Source of the DNA: Sinomonas susongensis
GTDB taxonomy: Bacteria > Actinomycetota > Actinomycetes > Actinomycetales > Micrococcaceae
Assembly: GCF_005877005.1 (NCBI RefSeq)
Contig: NZ_SSNH01000017.1
Location: 1-43,135 of the forward strand
Reading direction: 5' to 3'
Length of the DNA stretch: 43,135 nucleotides
Shown: positions 8,456-16,783 of the stretch, in pieces
Position numbering within the stretch: position 1 is the first letter of the stretch
How the letters are laid out: every line of letters starts with the position of its first letter
Program-made: the position numbers and the translations under genes
Notes under the pieces: model-generated
Seen by the model: only the letters and a program-made list of their open reading frames with translations
What the model was told of the DNA's origin: nothing
Databases searched by the model: none

Positions 8456-8763
8456 ACCTGTGGTTCTGGGTCGTCGCCTCGTGCGCGGCCGCCTACGCCA
8501 TCAAGCTTCTCGGCTACCTCGTGCCGCGGCGGTGGATGGAGAACGAGCGGATGACCCGCGTCGCGGGGACGGTGACCATCGGACTGCTGGCCTCGCTCAC
8601 GGCCGTCAACACGTTTGCGAGCGGCCAGTCGTTCGCGTTCGACGCGCGGGTCGGATCGCTCGTGGCTGCGGCGGTGGCGCTCATCCTGCGGGCGCCGTTC
8701 CTCGTCGTGGTCATCGTCGGAGCGGCAGTCGCCGCGGGACTCCGGCTGCTCGGCTGGGGCTGA
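8452..8763 (+). CDS. azlD: AzlD family exporter subunit
   Basis: A 103-residue small partner of AzlC. It begins MNLWFWVVASCAAAYAIKLL and has three to four hydrophobic helices plus the conserved YLVPRRWMEN segment after helix 1. The ATG overlaps the azlC stop. Together they should form a membrane exporter of branched-chain or related amino acids. A TetR regulator is encoded convergently just downstream. Confidence 0.88.
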   Translation: MNLWFWVVASCAAAYAIKLLGYLVPRRWMENERMTRVAGTVTIGLLASLTAVNTFASGQSFAFDARVGSLVAAAVALILRAPFLVVVIVGAAVAAGLRLLGWG

Positions 8764-8781
8764 CCCGCGCGGCCGCCGCAG

Positions 8782-8800
8782 GCGTGCGGGGCCCCCACGC
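8782..8800. terminator. Possible small terminator between convergent genes
   Basis: GCGTG and CACGC with inner GG/CC pairs form a short imperfect hairpin between the azlD and tetR stop codons. No T-run. Weak support. Confidence 0.3.
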
Positions 8801-8811
8801 GGAGGCGCGGA

Positions 8812-9438
8812 TCAGAGCGGCAGATCCACCTCGGGGATGGCCTCGAGCGGGGGGAGGGGCCGTGGCTCACGGCGCGTGCGGATGGCGTCTTCGACGAGGG
8901 CCACGTATCGGAGCCATGCCATGGAACCAGGAGCCACAGTGTCGCCGACTCCGATGAGCATCGCGACGAGGCGGACCATATCGAGCAGGCGGAGCTCCTC
9001 GCGCAGGGTGCCCTGTTCCTGTCCCCGGTTGAGCAGGACACCCAGGGACTCGATGAGCTTTCCGGCGAGCCCTACGAGGAGCTGGCGCCGGCCGGCGACG
9101 GCGGAGAGCAGGTGGTGCTCGTCGTTCGCCACCTGCATGACGGCGCTCAGGACCTCCACGAGTCCCGCGGCGGCGTCCGGGTTGTCGAGGGCCTCTTCCG
9201 CCACGGGTTCAACCTTGACCTTGATCTGCCGCTCGATCGCCGCGAGGACAAGCTCCTCCTTGTCCGCGAAGTTCCGGAACAGGGTGGCGGGCCCGACGCC
9301 CGCCCGGTCGGCAACCGACTTGAGGGAGACGTTGGGGCCGTCCTCCCGGAAGCACTCGAGCGCGGCCGTGATGATCTTCTCGATATTGCGGGCCGCGTCC
9401 GCCCGCATGGGCTTCCGCCAGGCGCCTTCGTACTGCAT
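8812..9438 (-). CDS. TetR family transcriptional regulator
   Basis: A 208-residue regulator with an N-terminal TetR helix-turn-helix (about 18-62): IITAALECFREDGPNVSLKS, then ADRAGVGPATLFRNFADKEE, in which GVGPATLFRNF is the recognition-helix region. The C-terminal ligand domain is variable and gives no ligand. The ATG at 9438 has GGAGGA immediately upstream; the frame stays open to 9765 but those extra residues do not resemble a TetR protein. It is convergent with azlCD and divergent from the thiamine-binding-like gene, so its target cannot be fixed from position. Confidence 0.85.
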   Translation of the reverse strand: MQYEGAWRKPMRADAARNIEKIITAALECFREDGPNVSLKSVADRAGVGPATLFRNFADKEELVLAAIERQIKVKVEPVAEEALDNPDAAAGLVEVLSAVMQVANDEHHLLSAVAGRRQLLVGLAGKLIESLGVLLNRGQEQGTLREELRLLDMVRLVAMLIGVGDTVAPGSMAWLRYVALVEDAIRTRREPRPLPPLEAIPEVDLPL

Positions 9439-9574
9439 TCCTCCACGGTAGCTATCGAGAGTGGGAGTGTCGTCTATGTGAAGCTGAACTCTCAGGGAAA
9501 TCTCGCCTGTTTCGCACGGAATAGCCAGCTTGGCCCCCCGCCGCTGCTCCGCCCGAGCGTGGAAGACTGGGCCC

Positions 9575-9916
9575 ATGATCGTCGCATTCTCTGTCTCGCC
9601 CTCCGGTGACCGGCCTTCCCAAGCCGGACGCGCGCCGTCGGACGTTCCCTCCGACTCTGTCCACGAGGCCGTCGCCGCGGCCGTGAGGGTCGTGCGGGAG
9701 TCCGGGCTGCCGAACCGCACGAGCTCGATGTTCACCGAGATCGAGGGCGAGTGGGACGAGGTCATGGACGTCGTCAGGCGGGCGACCGAGGCCGTCGGCC
9801 GCTACGGGACGCGCGTCTCGCTCGTCCTCAAGGCGGACATCCGCCCCGGGCACACGGGGGAGATCGAGGGCAAGGTGGAGCGGCTCGAGCGGGCGATCGC
9901 CGAACAGTCTTCCTGA
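9575..9916 (+). CDS. MTH1187 family thiamine-binding protein
   Basis: A 113-residue cytoplasmic protein of the MTH1187/YkoF-like (formerly DUF77) fold. It begins MIVAFSVSPSGD, contains AAAVRVVRESGLPNRTSSMF and TEIEGEWDEVMDVVRRATEA, and ends with VSLVLKADIRPGHTGEIEGK. Family members bind thiamine or a hydroxymethylpyrimidine-like ligand; the exact role is not established. The ATG at 9575 lacks a Shine-Dalgarno; AAGACT lies 6 bases upstream, a weaker version of the leaderless pattern. An N-terminal extension to 9530 is open but lies outside the family. Confidence 0.85.
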   Translation: MIVAFSVSPSGDRPSQAGRAPSDVPSDSVHEAVAAAVRVVRESGLPNRTSSMFTEIEGEWDEVMDVVRRATEAVGRYGTRVSLVLKADIRPGHTGEIEGKVERLERAIAEQSS

Positions 9917-9955
9917 GCGTTGCGCCGGTCCTCCCGCGGGGCCAGACTGAGCGAC

Positions 9956-10618
9956 ATGGCCGAGCACGCACCCCAGTCCAAATGGATCGACGTCGAACGC
10001 TGGCTCACCTCGACTGTCGTGAAGCCGGGGCCCGAGCACGAACGGGCGCTGCGCACCGCTGCGGAGCGAGGGATGCCGACGATCGAGGTGCAGCCGACGG
10101 CGGGAAAGATGCTCCACCTCCTCGTCCGGATGAGCCAGGCGAGGCGAGTCCTCGAGATCGGCACCCTCGCGGGCTACAGCACGATCTGGATGGCCCAGGC
10201 GCTCCCCGAAGGGGGCCGACTGGACTCGCTCGAGTACCTTCCCGAGCATGCCGAGGTGGCCCGCGCCAACGTCGCCGCCGCCGGCCTGCAGGACCGAGTC
10301 GAGATCCACGTCGGGCCCGCCCTCGAGACGCTGCCCACTCTCGAGGGACCGTACGACTTCGTCTTCGTCGACGCCGACAAGCAGAACGACACGAACTACC
10401 TCCAATGGGCCGTGCGACTGGGGCGACCCGGGACGGTCGTCGTCTTGGACAACGCGGTGTGGGAGGGGGCGCTGCTCGACCCGCAGATGGACGAGACGAA
10501 CGCCCCAGGGATCATCGCGGCCCTTGAGCTCCTCGGCAGCCCGCCGTTCGACTCGACCGTCGTCCAGACCGTGGGCTCGAAGGGCTGGGACGGCTTCGCG
10601 CTCGCCGTCGTGAAGTAG
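9956..10618 (+). CDS. O-methyltransferase, class I SAM-dependent
   Basis: A 220-residue cation-dependent (catechol/caffeoyl-CoA type, Methyltransf_3) O-methyltransferase. SAM-binding motif I is VLEIGTLAGYSTIWMA, followed by acidic motif LDSLEYLPEH, the metal/substrate motif YDFVFVDADKQNDTNYL and VVLDNAVWEG. The substrate cannot be deduced. The ATG at 9956 is chosen over 9920 because the family begins there. No Shine-Dalgarno; CAGACT lies 7 bases upstream, a poor match to the leaderless box. Confidence 0.88.
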   Translation: MAEHAPQSKWIDVERWLTSTVVKPGPEHERALRTAAERGMPTIEVQPTAGKMLHLLVRMSQARRVLEIGTLAGYSTIWMAQALPEGGRLDSLEYLPEHAEVARANVAAAGLQDRVEIHVGPALETLPTLEGPYDFVFVDADKQNDTNYLQWAVRLGRPGTVVVLDNAVWEGALLDPQMDETNAPGIIAALELLGSPPFDSTVVQTVGSKGWDGFALAVVK

Positions 10619-10633
10619 GTTCGGCAATCGCTG

Positions 10634-11029
10634 ATGGCACCCACTCAACCCGACCCCCGCGTCGACGAGTACATCGACCGGCTGCCCGAGTGGCAGCAGG
10701 CGATCTGCCGCGAGGTGCGCGCCGTGGTGCGCGAGGCCGACGCCGAGGTCGAGGAGACCATCAAGCGGACGGTGCAGCCGTACTTCGTGCTCCAGGGCAA
10801 CATCTGCGCTCTGCTGGCCGCGAAAGACCACGTCAATGTCTTCATCTACGACCCCACGGTCCCCGATCCGGACGGCATCATCAACCAGGGCCAGGGGAAC
10901 TCCACGGCTCGGGCCGTCCAGATCTACCGGGACGACGAGATCAACCGGGGCGCCCTCCTGGCGATGTTCCGCGCGGTCATCGCGAACAACCGCGCCGGAG
11001 GCTGGCGACGCACCAGTCGCGGCGGCTGA
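10634..11029 (+). CDS. DUF1801 family protein
   Basis: A 131-residue protein with the YdhG/DUF1801 pattern: DEYIDRLPEWQQAICREVRA, then EVEETIKRTVQPYFVLQGNI, an aromatic/acidic core FIYDPTVPDPDG, and a C-terminal AVQIYRDDEINRGALLAMFR. Family members are small iron-chaperone or frataxin-fold-like proteins with no settled function. It follows the methyltransferase by 15 bases and may be cotranscribed with it. No convincing ribosome-binding site. Confidence 0.8.
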   Translation: MAPTQPDPRVDEYIDRLPEWQQAICREVRAVVREADAEVEETIKRTVQPYFVLQGNICALLAAKDHVNVFIYDPTVPDPDGIINQGQGNSTARAVQIYRDDEINRGALLAMFRAVIANNRAGGWRRTSRGG

Positions 11030-11054
11030 GGCGATCTAGAGCTAGCGTGGACCC

Positions 11055-11867
11055 ATGAATGCCCGTCCGGTTCCCGGCCTCTACCCGATCGACACGGGCA
11101 CGGCGGAGCTGCAGCGCGACGGGGACTCGTCGGACGGCTGGCTCCTCAAGATCAATGGCGTCCAGAGCTCCCACGTCGTCCTGAGCGATCCGCTGCGCCT
11201 CGACTTCGAGTACATGCGCTGGATCGTCGCGCTCGTCGAGGAGCACTTCCCGCCAGAGACAACAGACCGGCTCCGCGCACTCCATCAGGGCGGGGGCGGC
11301 TGCTCGATGCCGCGATACCTCGCGGCACGCTACCCGCACGCGCGGCAGGTCGTCGTCGAACTCGACGGCCAGCTGGCCGAGTACGTGCGGAACTGGTTCG
11401 ATCTCCCGAAGGCTCCGCTCATGCGGCTCCGGGTCGGGGAGGCGCGCGAGGTCACGGAGTCGCTCACTCCCGGCACAAGGGACCTCATCGTCCGCGACGT
11501 CTTCTCCGGCTCCCGCACCCCGTACCCCCTCACCACCGTGGAATTCACCCGCGCCTCGGCCCGGCTCCTCGACGGTCGCGGACTCTTCGTCGCCAACATC
11601 GGCAGCGCGCCCGACCAGGTCACAGCCCGGGAAGAGGCCGCCTCGATCGCCGAGGTCTTCCCCTACGTCGCCGTGGTCGCGGACCCCGCGATGCTCAAGG
11701 GGCGCCGGTACGGCAACATCATCCTCGCGGGGAGCGATTCGCCTCTCGAAGGCTCGGCTGCGCTGCGTCGTCGTCTCCTCGGCGGAGGAGTGCCTGCGCA
11801 GTTCTGGGACGACGCAGAGGCAAGAAGCTGGATCGGCAGAGCGACCCCCCGCCACGATCCGGCGTGA
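11055..11867 (+). CDS. Spermidine synthase-like protein
   Basis: A 270-residue SAM-fold protein. The spermidine-synthase pattern is visible in LRALHQGGGGCSMPRYLAAR (Gly-rich loop) and the acidic QVVVELDGQLAEYVRNWF, followed by DLIVRDVFSGSRTPYPLTTV where polyamine synthases have the catalytic aspartate region. It lacks the N-terminal membrane segments of fused spermidine-synthase transporters. In actinobacteria such proteins are often annotated as spermidine synthases, but activity is unproven. Leaderless start: TAGCGT (11043-11048) is exactly 6 bases before the ATG at 11055. Convergent with the lysR gene 9 bases away. Confidence 0.78.
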   Translation: MNARPVPGLYPIDTGTAELQRDGDSSDGWLLKINGVQSSHVVLSDPLRLDFEYMRWIVALVEEHFPPETTDRLRALHQGGGGCSMPRYLAARYPHARQVVVELDGQLAEYVRNWFDLPKAPLMRLRVGEAREVTESLTPGTRDLIVRDVFSGSRTPYPLTTVEFTRASARLLDGRGLFVANIGSAPDQVTAREEAASIAEVFPYVAVVADPAMLKGRRYGNIILAGSDSPLEGSAALRRRLLGGGVPAQFWDDAEARSWIGRATPRHDPA

Positions 11868-11876
11868 CGCCCGAGC

Positions 11877-12770
11877 TCAGCCGGCGCCCATGAGGACGGG
11901 CCGCGCCTCCGCCACCTTGCGCTTGAGCGCGTCAACGACGGCGGCGACCGCGGGCTTCCGCATCGAGTCCGGCCGCAGGACCATCCAGTACGGAAGCTGC
12001 TCCTGGAAGTAGCCCGGGAGGAGCCGGACGAGATCGTCGTGGCGGTCTGCCATGAAGCATGGCAGGAAGCCGATTCCCGCACCCGCGCGGGTCGCCTCGA
12101 CGTGCACGAACACGTTGGTCGACGTGAGGCCGTCCCGCATCTCGGGGGCGAGGCGGCGGGGAGCATCGAGGTCGTCGACCTGGAGCATGGAGTCGACGAA
12201 GTAGACGAGACCATGCGCGGCGAGCTCCTCGGGGGTCTCCGGGGCGCCGTGCCGCTCGAGGTAGTCACGCGAGGCGTACATGCCGAGCGTGTACTCGCCG
12301 AGCCGTACCGCCTCGGCCCGGTGGACCTGCGGCTCGCCCACCACGACCTCGATGTCGACACCGGACCGCTGCTGGAGGGCGCGGCGCGTCACCGTGATGA
12401 GCTCGACGGCGAGATTCGGGTGGTCGCGCCGGAGCTCCGCGACGGCCGGGGAAGCGATGTAGGCGCTGAAGCCGTCCGTCGCCGTCATGCGCACGACGCC
12501 CGTGACCGGATCGTCGGCCCCCGGCGCGAGGCGCGCCACAGCGTCGGCGACCTGTTCGGCGACGCCCACTGCCCGCGCCCCGAGGGGAGTGAGCTCCCAG
12601 CCTCCGGCCGCTTTCGCGAGGACGCGGCCCCCCAGTGACTTCTCCAAGGCGGCGATCTTGCGGGCGATCGTCGTGTGGTTGAGGCCGAGGCTCGCACCCG
12701 CCGTCGTGAACTTGCCGGCCCGGGAGACCTCGAGGAGGACGAGGAGCTGGTCGGGGGAGGGGGACGCCAT
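11877..12770 (-). CDS. LysR family transcriptional regulator
   Basis: A 297-residue LysR regulator. The N-terminal winged HTH is LLEVSRAGKFTTAGASLGLN followed by HTTIARKIAALEKSLG; the LysR substrate-binding domain occupies about 90-297. It is divergent from the MHS transporter/3-hydroxybutyrate dehydrogenase pair and is the obvious candidate regulator of it. The ATG at 12770 (MASPSPDQLL) is preceded by TAGAGT (12778-12783) at 7 bases with no Shine-Dalgarno, so it is probably leaderless. The frame extends to 12803 but those residues are atypical. The palindrome ATCTGCAGAT (12802-12811) would then overlap its -35 region. Confidence 0.9.
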   Translation of the reverse strand: MASPSPDQLLVLLEVSRAGKFTTAGASLGLNHTTIARKIAALEKSLGGRVLAKAAGGWELTPLGARAVGVAEQVADAVARLAPGADDPVTGVVRMTATDGFSAYIASPAVAELRRDHPNLAVELITVTRRALQQRSGVDIEVVVGEPQVHRAEAVRLGEYTLGMYASRDYLERHGAPETPEELAAHGLVYFVDSMLQVDDLDAPRRLAPEMRDGLTSTNVFVHVEATRAGAGIGFLPCFMADRHDDLVRLLPGYFQEQLPYWMVLRPDSMRKPAVAAVVDALKRKVAEARPVLMGAG

Positions 12771-12801
12771 GCCGCTCACTCTAGTGGGCGTCGGAGGGCG
12801 C

Positions 12802-12811
12802 ATCTGCAGAT
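12802..12811. promoter_or_regulatory. Palindrome upstream of lysR, possible LysR operator
   Basis: ATCTGCAGAT is a perfect 10-bp palindrome 32-41 bases upstream of the predicted leaderless lysR start and about 180 bases upstream of the divergent transporter gene. This is where LysR-type regulators usually bind for autoregulation. On the plus strand TTGAAG (12840-12845), a 17-bp spacer and AATACT (12863-12868) form a weak promoter candidate for the transporter. Confidence 0.4.
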
Positions 12812-12987
12812 TCGCACAGTTACTCTGCGGTACTGGTCATTGAAGCACCAAAATCGCGCAGGAATACTGGCAGGGTTCGCGTGGCCCACATCACAGGGGC
12901 CAGCGACGGCGAGACCAGCAAGGCCCAGCCAGCAAAGCCGCGCAGGGCCGACAGACAGCAGTGTCGGAGCAGACACCGGAGGGAACC

Positions 12988-14361
12988 ATGAGCCCAACCC
13001 AGCGCCCGGTCGGCACAGCAGCCGACCGACCGCTTCTGACCAGGATCGTCTCCGCCTCGATGGCCGGGACGGTCGTCGAGTGGTACGACTTCTTCCTCTA
13101 CGCGACCGCGTCGACGATCGTCTTCGACAAGATCCTCCTGCCCAAGATGGGCAACGAGTACGACGGGATCATCGCCGCGTTCCTCACGTACGCGGTGGGC
13201 TTCATCGCCCGCCCGCTCGGCGGCGTTGTGTTCGGCCAGATCGGCGACCGGCTCGGCCGGAAGCGGACGCTCCAGATCACCATCATCCTCATCGGCGCCG
13301 CGACCGTGCTCATGGGGTGCCTCCCTACCTACGCGCAGATCGGCCTCTGGGCCCCCACCCTGCTCGTCCTGCTCCGCTTCGTCCAAGGCCTCGCCCTCGG
13401 CGGCGAATGGGGCGGCGCGGTGCTCCTCGTCGCGGAGCATGCGCCGGACAAGGACCGCGCGTACTGGGCGTCGTGGCCGCAGGCGGCGGTTCCCGTCGGC
13501 AACGTCCTGGCCACCGTCGTCCTCTGGATCATGACGACGGCTCTCCCCTCGGGGGCGTTCCTCGCGTGGGGCTGGCGGGTCGCGTTCTGGCTCTCCGCCG
13601 TCGTCGTCCTCGTGGGCTACGTGATCAGGACCAGGATCACCGAGGCTCCCATCTTCGAGGCTGCCAAGGCCGAGCTCGAGGCAGAGAAGGCCGCCGGATA
13701 CGGCGTCCTCGAGGTGCTCCGCCGCTACCCGCGTGGGATCCTCGTGGGAATGGGCCTCCGCTTCGCGGAGAACATCATGTACTACCTCGTCGTGACGTTC
13801 TCGATCGTCTACCTCGGTACCGGGCTCAAGATGAACACCGGCTCCATCCTCGGGGTGATCGCGATAGCACACGTGTGCCATTTCGTGGCGATCCTCACGG
13901 TCGGCCGCCTCGCGGACCGCGTCGGCCGCAAGCCCCTCTACCTCGCCGGAGCGATCCTCACGGCGACGTGGGGTTTCTGGGCCTTCCCGGCCTTCGGGAC
14001 GAAGAACACAGGCGTCATCCTCTTGACGATCATCGTGGGCCTCGTCTTCCATGCCCTCATGTACTCTGGCCAGCCGGCCATCATGGCCGAAATGTTCCCG
14101 ACCCGCATGCGGTACTCCGGCGTGTCCATCTGCTATCAGGTCACCTCGATCGTCGCGGGCTCCCTCGCCCCGGTCTTCGCGACCGCATGGCTCAAGTCCA
14201 CGGGTTCGTGGTGGCCGACGGCCGTGTACCTCGCCATCGCGTCCCTCATCACCATCGCCGCCGTCATTGCGCTCCGCGAGACGAAGGGGGCCTCGCTCCG
14301 CGCGCTGGACGCCGCGGACGCGGCCCGCGTCGGGGCTGCCGGCGCCGGGATCCGCGCATGA
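12988..14361 (+). CDS. MHS family MFS transporter (metabolite:H+ symporter)
   Basis: A 457-residue, 12-helix major facilitator of the metabolite:H+ symporter group (ShiA/ProP/KgtP-like). Signatures: GTVVEWYDFFLYATAS after helix 1, VGFIARPLGGVVFGQIGDRL with GRKRTL (the loop 2-3 motif), and GLALGGEWGGAVLLVAEHAP. The start is the ATG at 12988 with GGAGGGA just upstream; the GTG at 12961 would add nine residues but has no ribosome-binding site. The stop overlaps the next gene by 4 bases. Coupling to a 3-hydroxybutyrate-dehydrogenase-like enzyme suggests the substrate is a hydroxy- or keto-carboxylate (inference). Confidence 0.9.
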   Translation: MSPTQRPVGTAADRPLLTRIVSASMAGTVVEWYDFFLYATASTIVFDKILLPKMGNEYDGIIAAFLTYAVGFIARPLGGVVFGQIGDRLGRKRTLQITIILIGAATVLMGCLPTYAQIGLWAPTLLVLLRFVQGLALGGEWGGAVLLVAEHAPDKDRAYWASWPQAAVPVGNVLATVVLWIMTTALPSGAFLAWGWRVAFWLSAVVVLVGYVIRTRITEAPIFEAAKAELEAEKAAGYGVLEVLRRYPRGILVGMGLRFAENIMYYLVVTFSIVYLGTGLKMNTGSILGVIAIAHVCHFVAILTVGRLADRVGRKPLYLAGAILTATWGFWAFPAFGTKNTGVILLTIIVGLVFHALMYSGQPAIMAEMFPTRMRYSGVSICYQVTSIVAGSLAPVFATAWLKSTGSWWPTAVYLAIASLITIAAVIALRETKGASLRALDAADAARVGAAGAGIRA

Positions 14362-15104
14362 GCGGGCTCGCGGGACGCAAGGCACTCGTCACCGGAGGTG
14401 CCGCCGGCATCGGCGCCGCCGTGGCGAGGGTGCTCGCGGAGCGGGGAGCCGCCGTCGTCATCGCCGACCTCGACGGCGATGGCGCCCAGAAGCTCGCCGC
14501 CGAACTGGGCGGCGAGGCGTGGGCGGTCGACCTCCTCGACACCGCGCCGCTCGAGTCCCTGCGCCTCGACTGCGACATCCTCGTGAACAACGCCGGGATC
14601 CAGAAGGTCGCCCCGATCCAGGAGTTCGAGCCCGGGGCGTTCCGCCGGATCCAGAAGCTCATGGTCGAGGCCCCGTTCCTCCTGATCCGGGCCGCGCTCC
14701 CGCACATGTACGAGCGCGGCTGGGGGAGGATCATCAACCTCAGCTCGGTCCACGGGATCCGCGCCTCGGCGTTCAAGAGCGCTTATGTGACGGCGAAGCA
14801 CGCCCTCGAAGGCCTGTCGAAGGTCACCGCGCTCGAGGGTGCCGAGCACGGCGTGACCTCGAACTGCATCAACCCCGGGTACGTCCGGACAGCGCTCGTC
14901 GAGCGGCAGATCGCTGACCAGGCCGCGACCCACGGCATTTCCGAGGGCGAGGTCCTCGAGGAGGTCATGCTCACCGACATGGCCATCAAGCGGCTCGTCG
15001 AGCCGGCGGAGGTCGCCTCGCTCGCGGGCTGGCTCGCGTCGGACGACGCCGCGATGGTCACGGGCGCGAGCTACACGATGGACGGCGGCTGGTCGGCGAG
15101 GTAG
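14358..15104 (+). CDS. 3-hydroxybutyrate dehydrogenase-like SDR
   Basis: A 248-residue short-chain dehydrogenase. NAD-binding TGGAAGIGAAVA near the N-terminus, DILVNNAGIQKVAPIQEF, catalytic Ser-Tyr-Lys in INLSSVHGIRAS and SAYVTAKHALEGL, and the C-terminal GASYTMDGGWSAR. The residues after NNAG (IQKVAPIQEF) and the VHGIRASAFKSAY block are characteristic of D-3-hydroxybutyrate dehydrogenases, which oxidise 3-hydroxybutyrate to acetoacetate with NAD+. The ATG overlaps the transporter stop (ATGA), so uptake and oxidation are translationally coupled. Other SDR substrates cannot be excluded. Confidence 0.82.
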   Translation: MSGLAGRKALVTGGAAGIGAAVARVLAERGAAVVIADLDGDGAQKLAAELGGEAWAVDLLDTAPLESLRLDCDILVNNAGIQKVAPIQEFEPGAFRRIQKLMVEAPFLLIRAALPHMYERGWGRIINLSSVHGIRASAFKSAYVTAKHALEGLSKVTALEGAEHGVTSNCINPGYVRTALVERQIADQAATHGISEGEVLEEVMLTDMAIKRLVEPAEVASLAGWLASDDAAMVTGASYTMDGGWSAR

Positions 15105-15106
15105 GC

Positions 15107-16555
15107 CTAGCGGCTCGCGGCCGCCGCCTCGCCCGCCCGCTCGCCCGGGGCGACCACTGGAAGCGGTGCCGTCTCGTCCAGCAGGGCGGGACGGCGCCGC
15201 CCGTCGCCCCGGACCCACAGTGCGTAGGCGGCGCCGAGCAGCGCAAGCCACACGGCACCGACCACGAGCGCGACGCGCGTGTCCTCGAACCAGCCCAGCA
15301 CGCCGATGACGAGGGCGAGGAACGCGATCGCGGCGATCGATGCTACCGGCCACAGCGGCGACGGGAACTCGGACGGGGCGAGCGCGAAGCGGCGGATCTC
15401 GCGCTTCATCGCGACGTGGCTAGCGAGGATCATGACCCACACCCAGACTGTCGCGAAAGTCGCGATCGAGGCGATGATCGTGAACACGTCCTCCGGGATC
15501 ACGGCGTTGAGCACGACCCCCACGAGCAGGACGCCCGTCATGACCACCACGGTCAGCCACGGCACGCCCCGCTTCGAGACCTTCCCGAAGGACGACGGCG
15601 CGTGCCCCTGCTGGGCGAGCCCGAACAGTACGCGGCCTGCGCCGAAGATGTCGGAGTTGATGGCGGAGAGGGCGGCGGTGATGACGACGGCGTTGAGGAC
15701 GTTCGCGGCACCCGGGATCCCGAGCCCGTCGAAGATCTGGACGAAGGGGCTGCCCTGGCTGCCCACCTCGGACCAGGGGAACAGGCTCATGAGCACGGTG
15801 AGCGTGAGCACGTAGAACAGGAGCACGCGAACGGGCACCGTGTTGACGGCCTGCGGGATGGCCCGCTTCGGGTCCTCGGCCTCTCCTGCGGTGACGCCGA
15901 TCGTCTCGACCCCACCGAACGCGAAGACGACCACTGAGAACGCTGCGAGCAGTCCTCCGTAGCCGTGGGGGAGGAAGCCTCCGTGGTCCACGAGGTGCCC
16001 GAACCCGGGGTGCTGGGTGCCGAGCTGCACGCCGAAGACGATGAGGGCTCCGCCGCCGACGATCATGGCGCCGATCGCGACGACCTTGACGAGCGTGAAC
16101 CAGAACTCGAGCTCGCCGAACACCTTGACGCTCAGCAGGTTCACGCCCGTGAGGATGAGGATGACCGCGAGGATCCAGATCCAGCGCGGGGTGCCTGGGA
16201 ACCAGAAGCCCATGTAGATGGAGAAGGCCGTGACGTCTGCGATCGCGACGATCGCCATCTCGAACACATACGTCCAGCCGGTCACGAAGCCTGCCAGCGG
16301 GCCGAGGTAACGCCCCGCGTACTGGCTGAACGATCCCGCAACAGGGTGGCGGACCGCCATCTCGCCCAGTGCGCGCATGACCATGAAGACCGCGGCGCCC
16401 GCGATCATGTAGGCGACGAGGACAGCGGGTCCCGCGGATTGGATGGCGTCGGCCGAGCCGTAGAACAGTCCCGTGCCGATGGCCGACCCCAAGGCCATGA
16501 ACCGGATGTGGCGGACGTTGAGGCCGCGACTGAGCACGGCAGGTGAAGGTTGCAT
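15107..16555 (-). CDS. Amino acid permease, probable histidine transporter
   Basis: A 482-residue APC-superfamily (AroP/ProY-type) permease with 12 predicted helices. It starts [20 protein letters not shown] with the family motif [20 protein letters not shown], then [20 protein letters not shown]. An AGGAATC ribosome-binding region precedes the ATG at 16555. It diverges from hutR, and HutR-type operators lie between them, so histidine or urocanate is the likely substrate (inference from context). It converges with the SDR gene with 2 bases between their ends, leaving no room for a separate terminator. Confidence 0.88.
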   Translation of the reverse strand: MQPSPAVLSRGLNVRHIRFMALGSAIGTGLFYGSADAIQSAGPAVLVAYMIAGAAVFMVMRALGEMAVRHPVAGSFSQYAGRYLGPLAGFVTGWTYVFEMAIVAIADVTAFSIYMGFWFPGTPRWIWILAVILILTGVNLLSVKVFGELEFWFTLVKVVAIGAMIVGGGALIVFGVQLGTQHPGFGHLVDHGGFLPHGYGGLLAAFSVVVFAFGGVETIGVTAGEAEDPKRAIPQAVNTVPVRVLLFYVLTLTVLMSLFPWSEVGSQGSPFVQIFDGLGIPGAANVLNAVVITAALSAINSDIFGAGRVLFGLAQQGHAPSSFGKVSKRGVPWLTVVVMTGVLLVGVVLNAVIPEDVFTIIASIATFATVWVWVMILASHVAMKREIRRFALAPSEFPSPLWPVASIAAIAFLALVIGVLGWFEDTRVALVVGAVWLALLGAAYALWVRGDGRRRPALLDETAPLPVVAPGERAGEAAAASR

Positions 16556-16663
16556 GGGGGATTCCTCACGTCTCTGGGAAGGATTCCTTCCACTCTGCCG
16601 GGCGGCTCTGAGCCTGTGAGTGGCATCACGGGAGCTTGTGTCTCCAACCGCAGACGCCTAATG

Positions 16664-16677
16664 TCCGGAATCCCGGA
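16664..16677. promoter_or_regulatory. HutR-like operator 1
   Basis: TCCGGAATCCCGGA, a dyad related to the reported actinobacterial HutR box (TCTGwwATwCCAGA, from knowledge of corynebacterial HutR). It lies about 110 bases upstream of the permease gene and 107 bases upstream of hutR. A more degenerate relative, TCTCCAACCGCAGA, lies at 16641-16654. Confidence 0.55.
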
Positions 16678-16731
16678 CGGTGCGGCTCCGGCCGGTGGTG
16701 TGTCTCGTCGTCGTCCGCGTGCACACTGGAG

Positions 16732-16745
16732 TTCGGTATTCCAGA
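16732..16745. promoter_or_regulatory. HutR-like operator 2
   Basis: TTCGGTATTCCAGA matches the HutR box TCTGwwATwCCAGA at 11 of 14 positions. It lies 38 bases before the hutR start codon, a position suited to autoregulation. Confidence 0.55.
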
Positions 16746-16783
16746 CACGGCCCACGTGCCGGCCCCGACCCGAGGTGCCCCCC

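Noticed and set aside
12820-14385. 521-codon open frame antisense to the MHS transporter
   Set aside because: The sense strand is a complete 12-helix transporter; the antisense product is Glu/Asp/Arg-rich noise.
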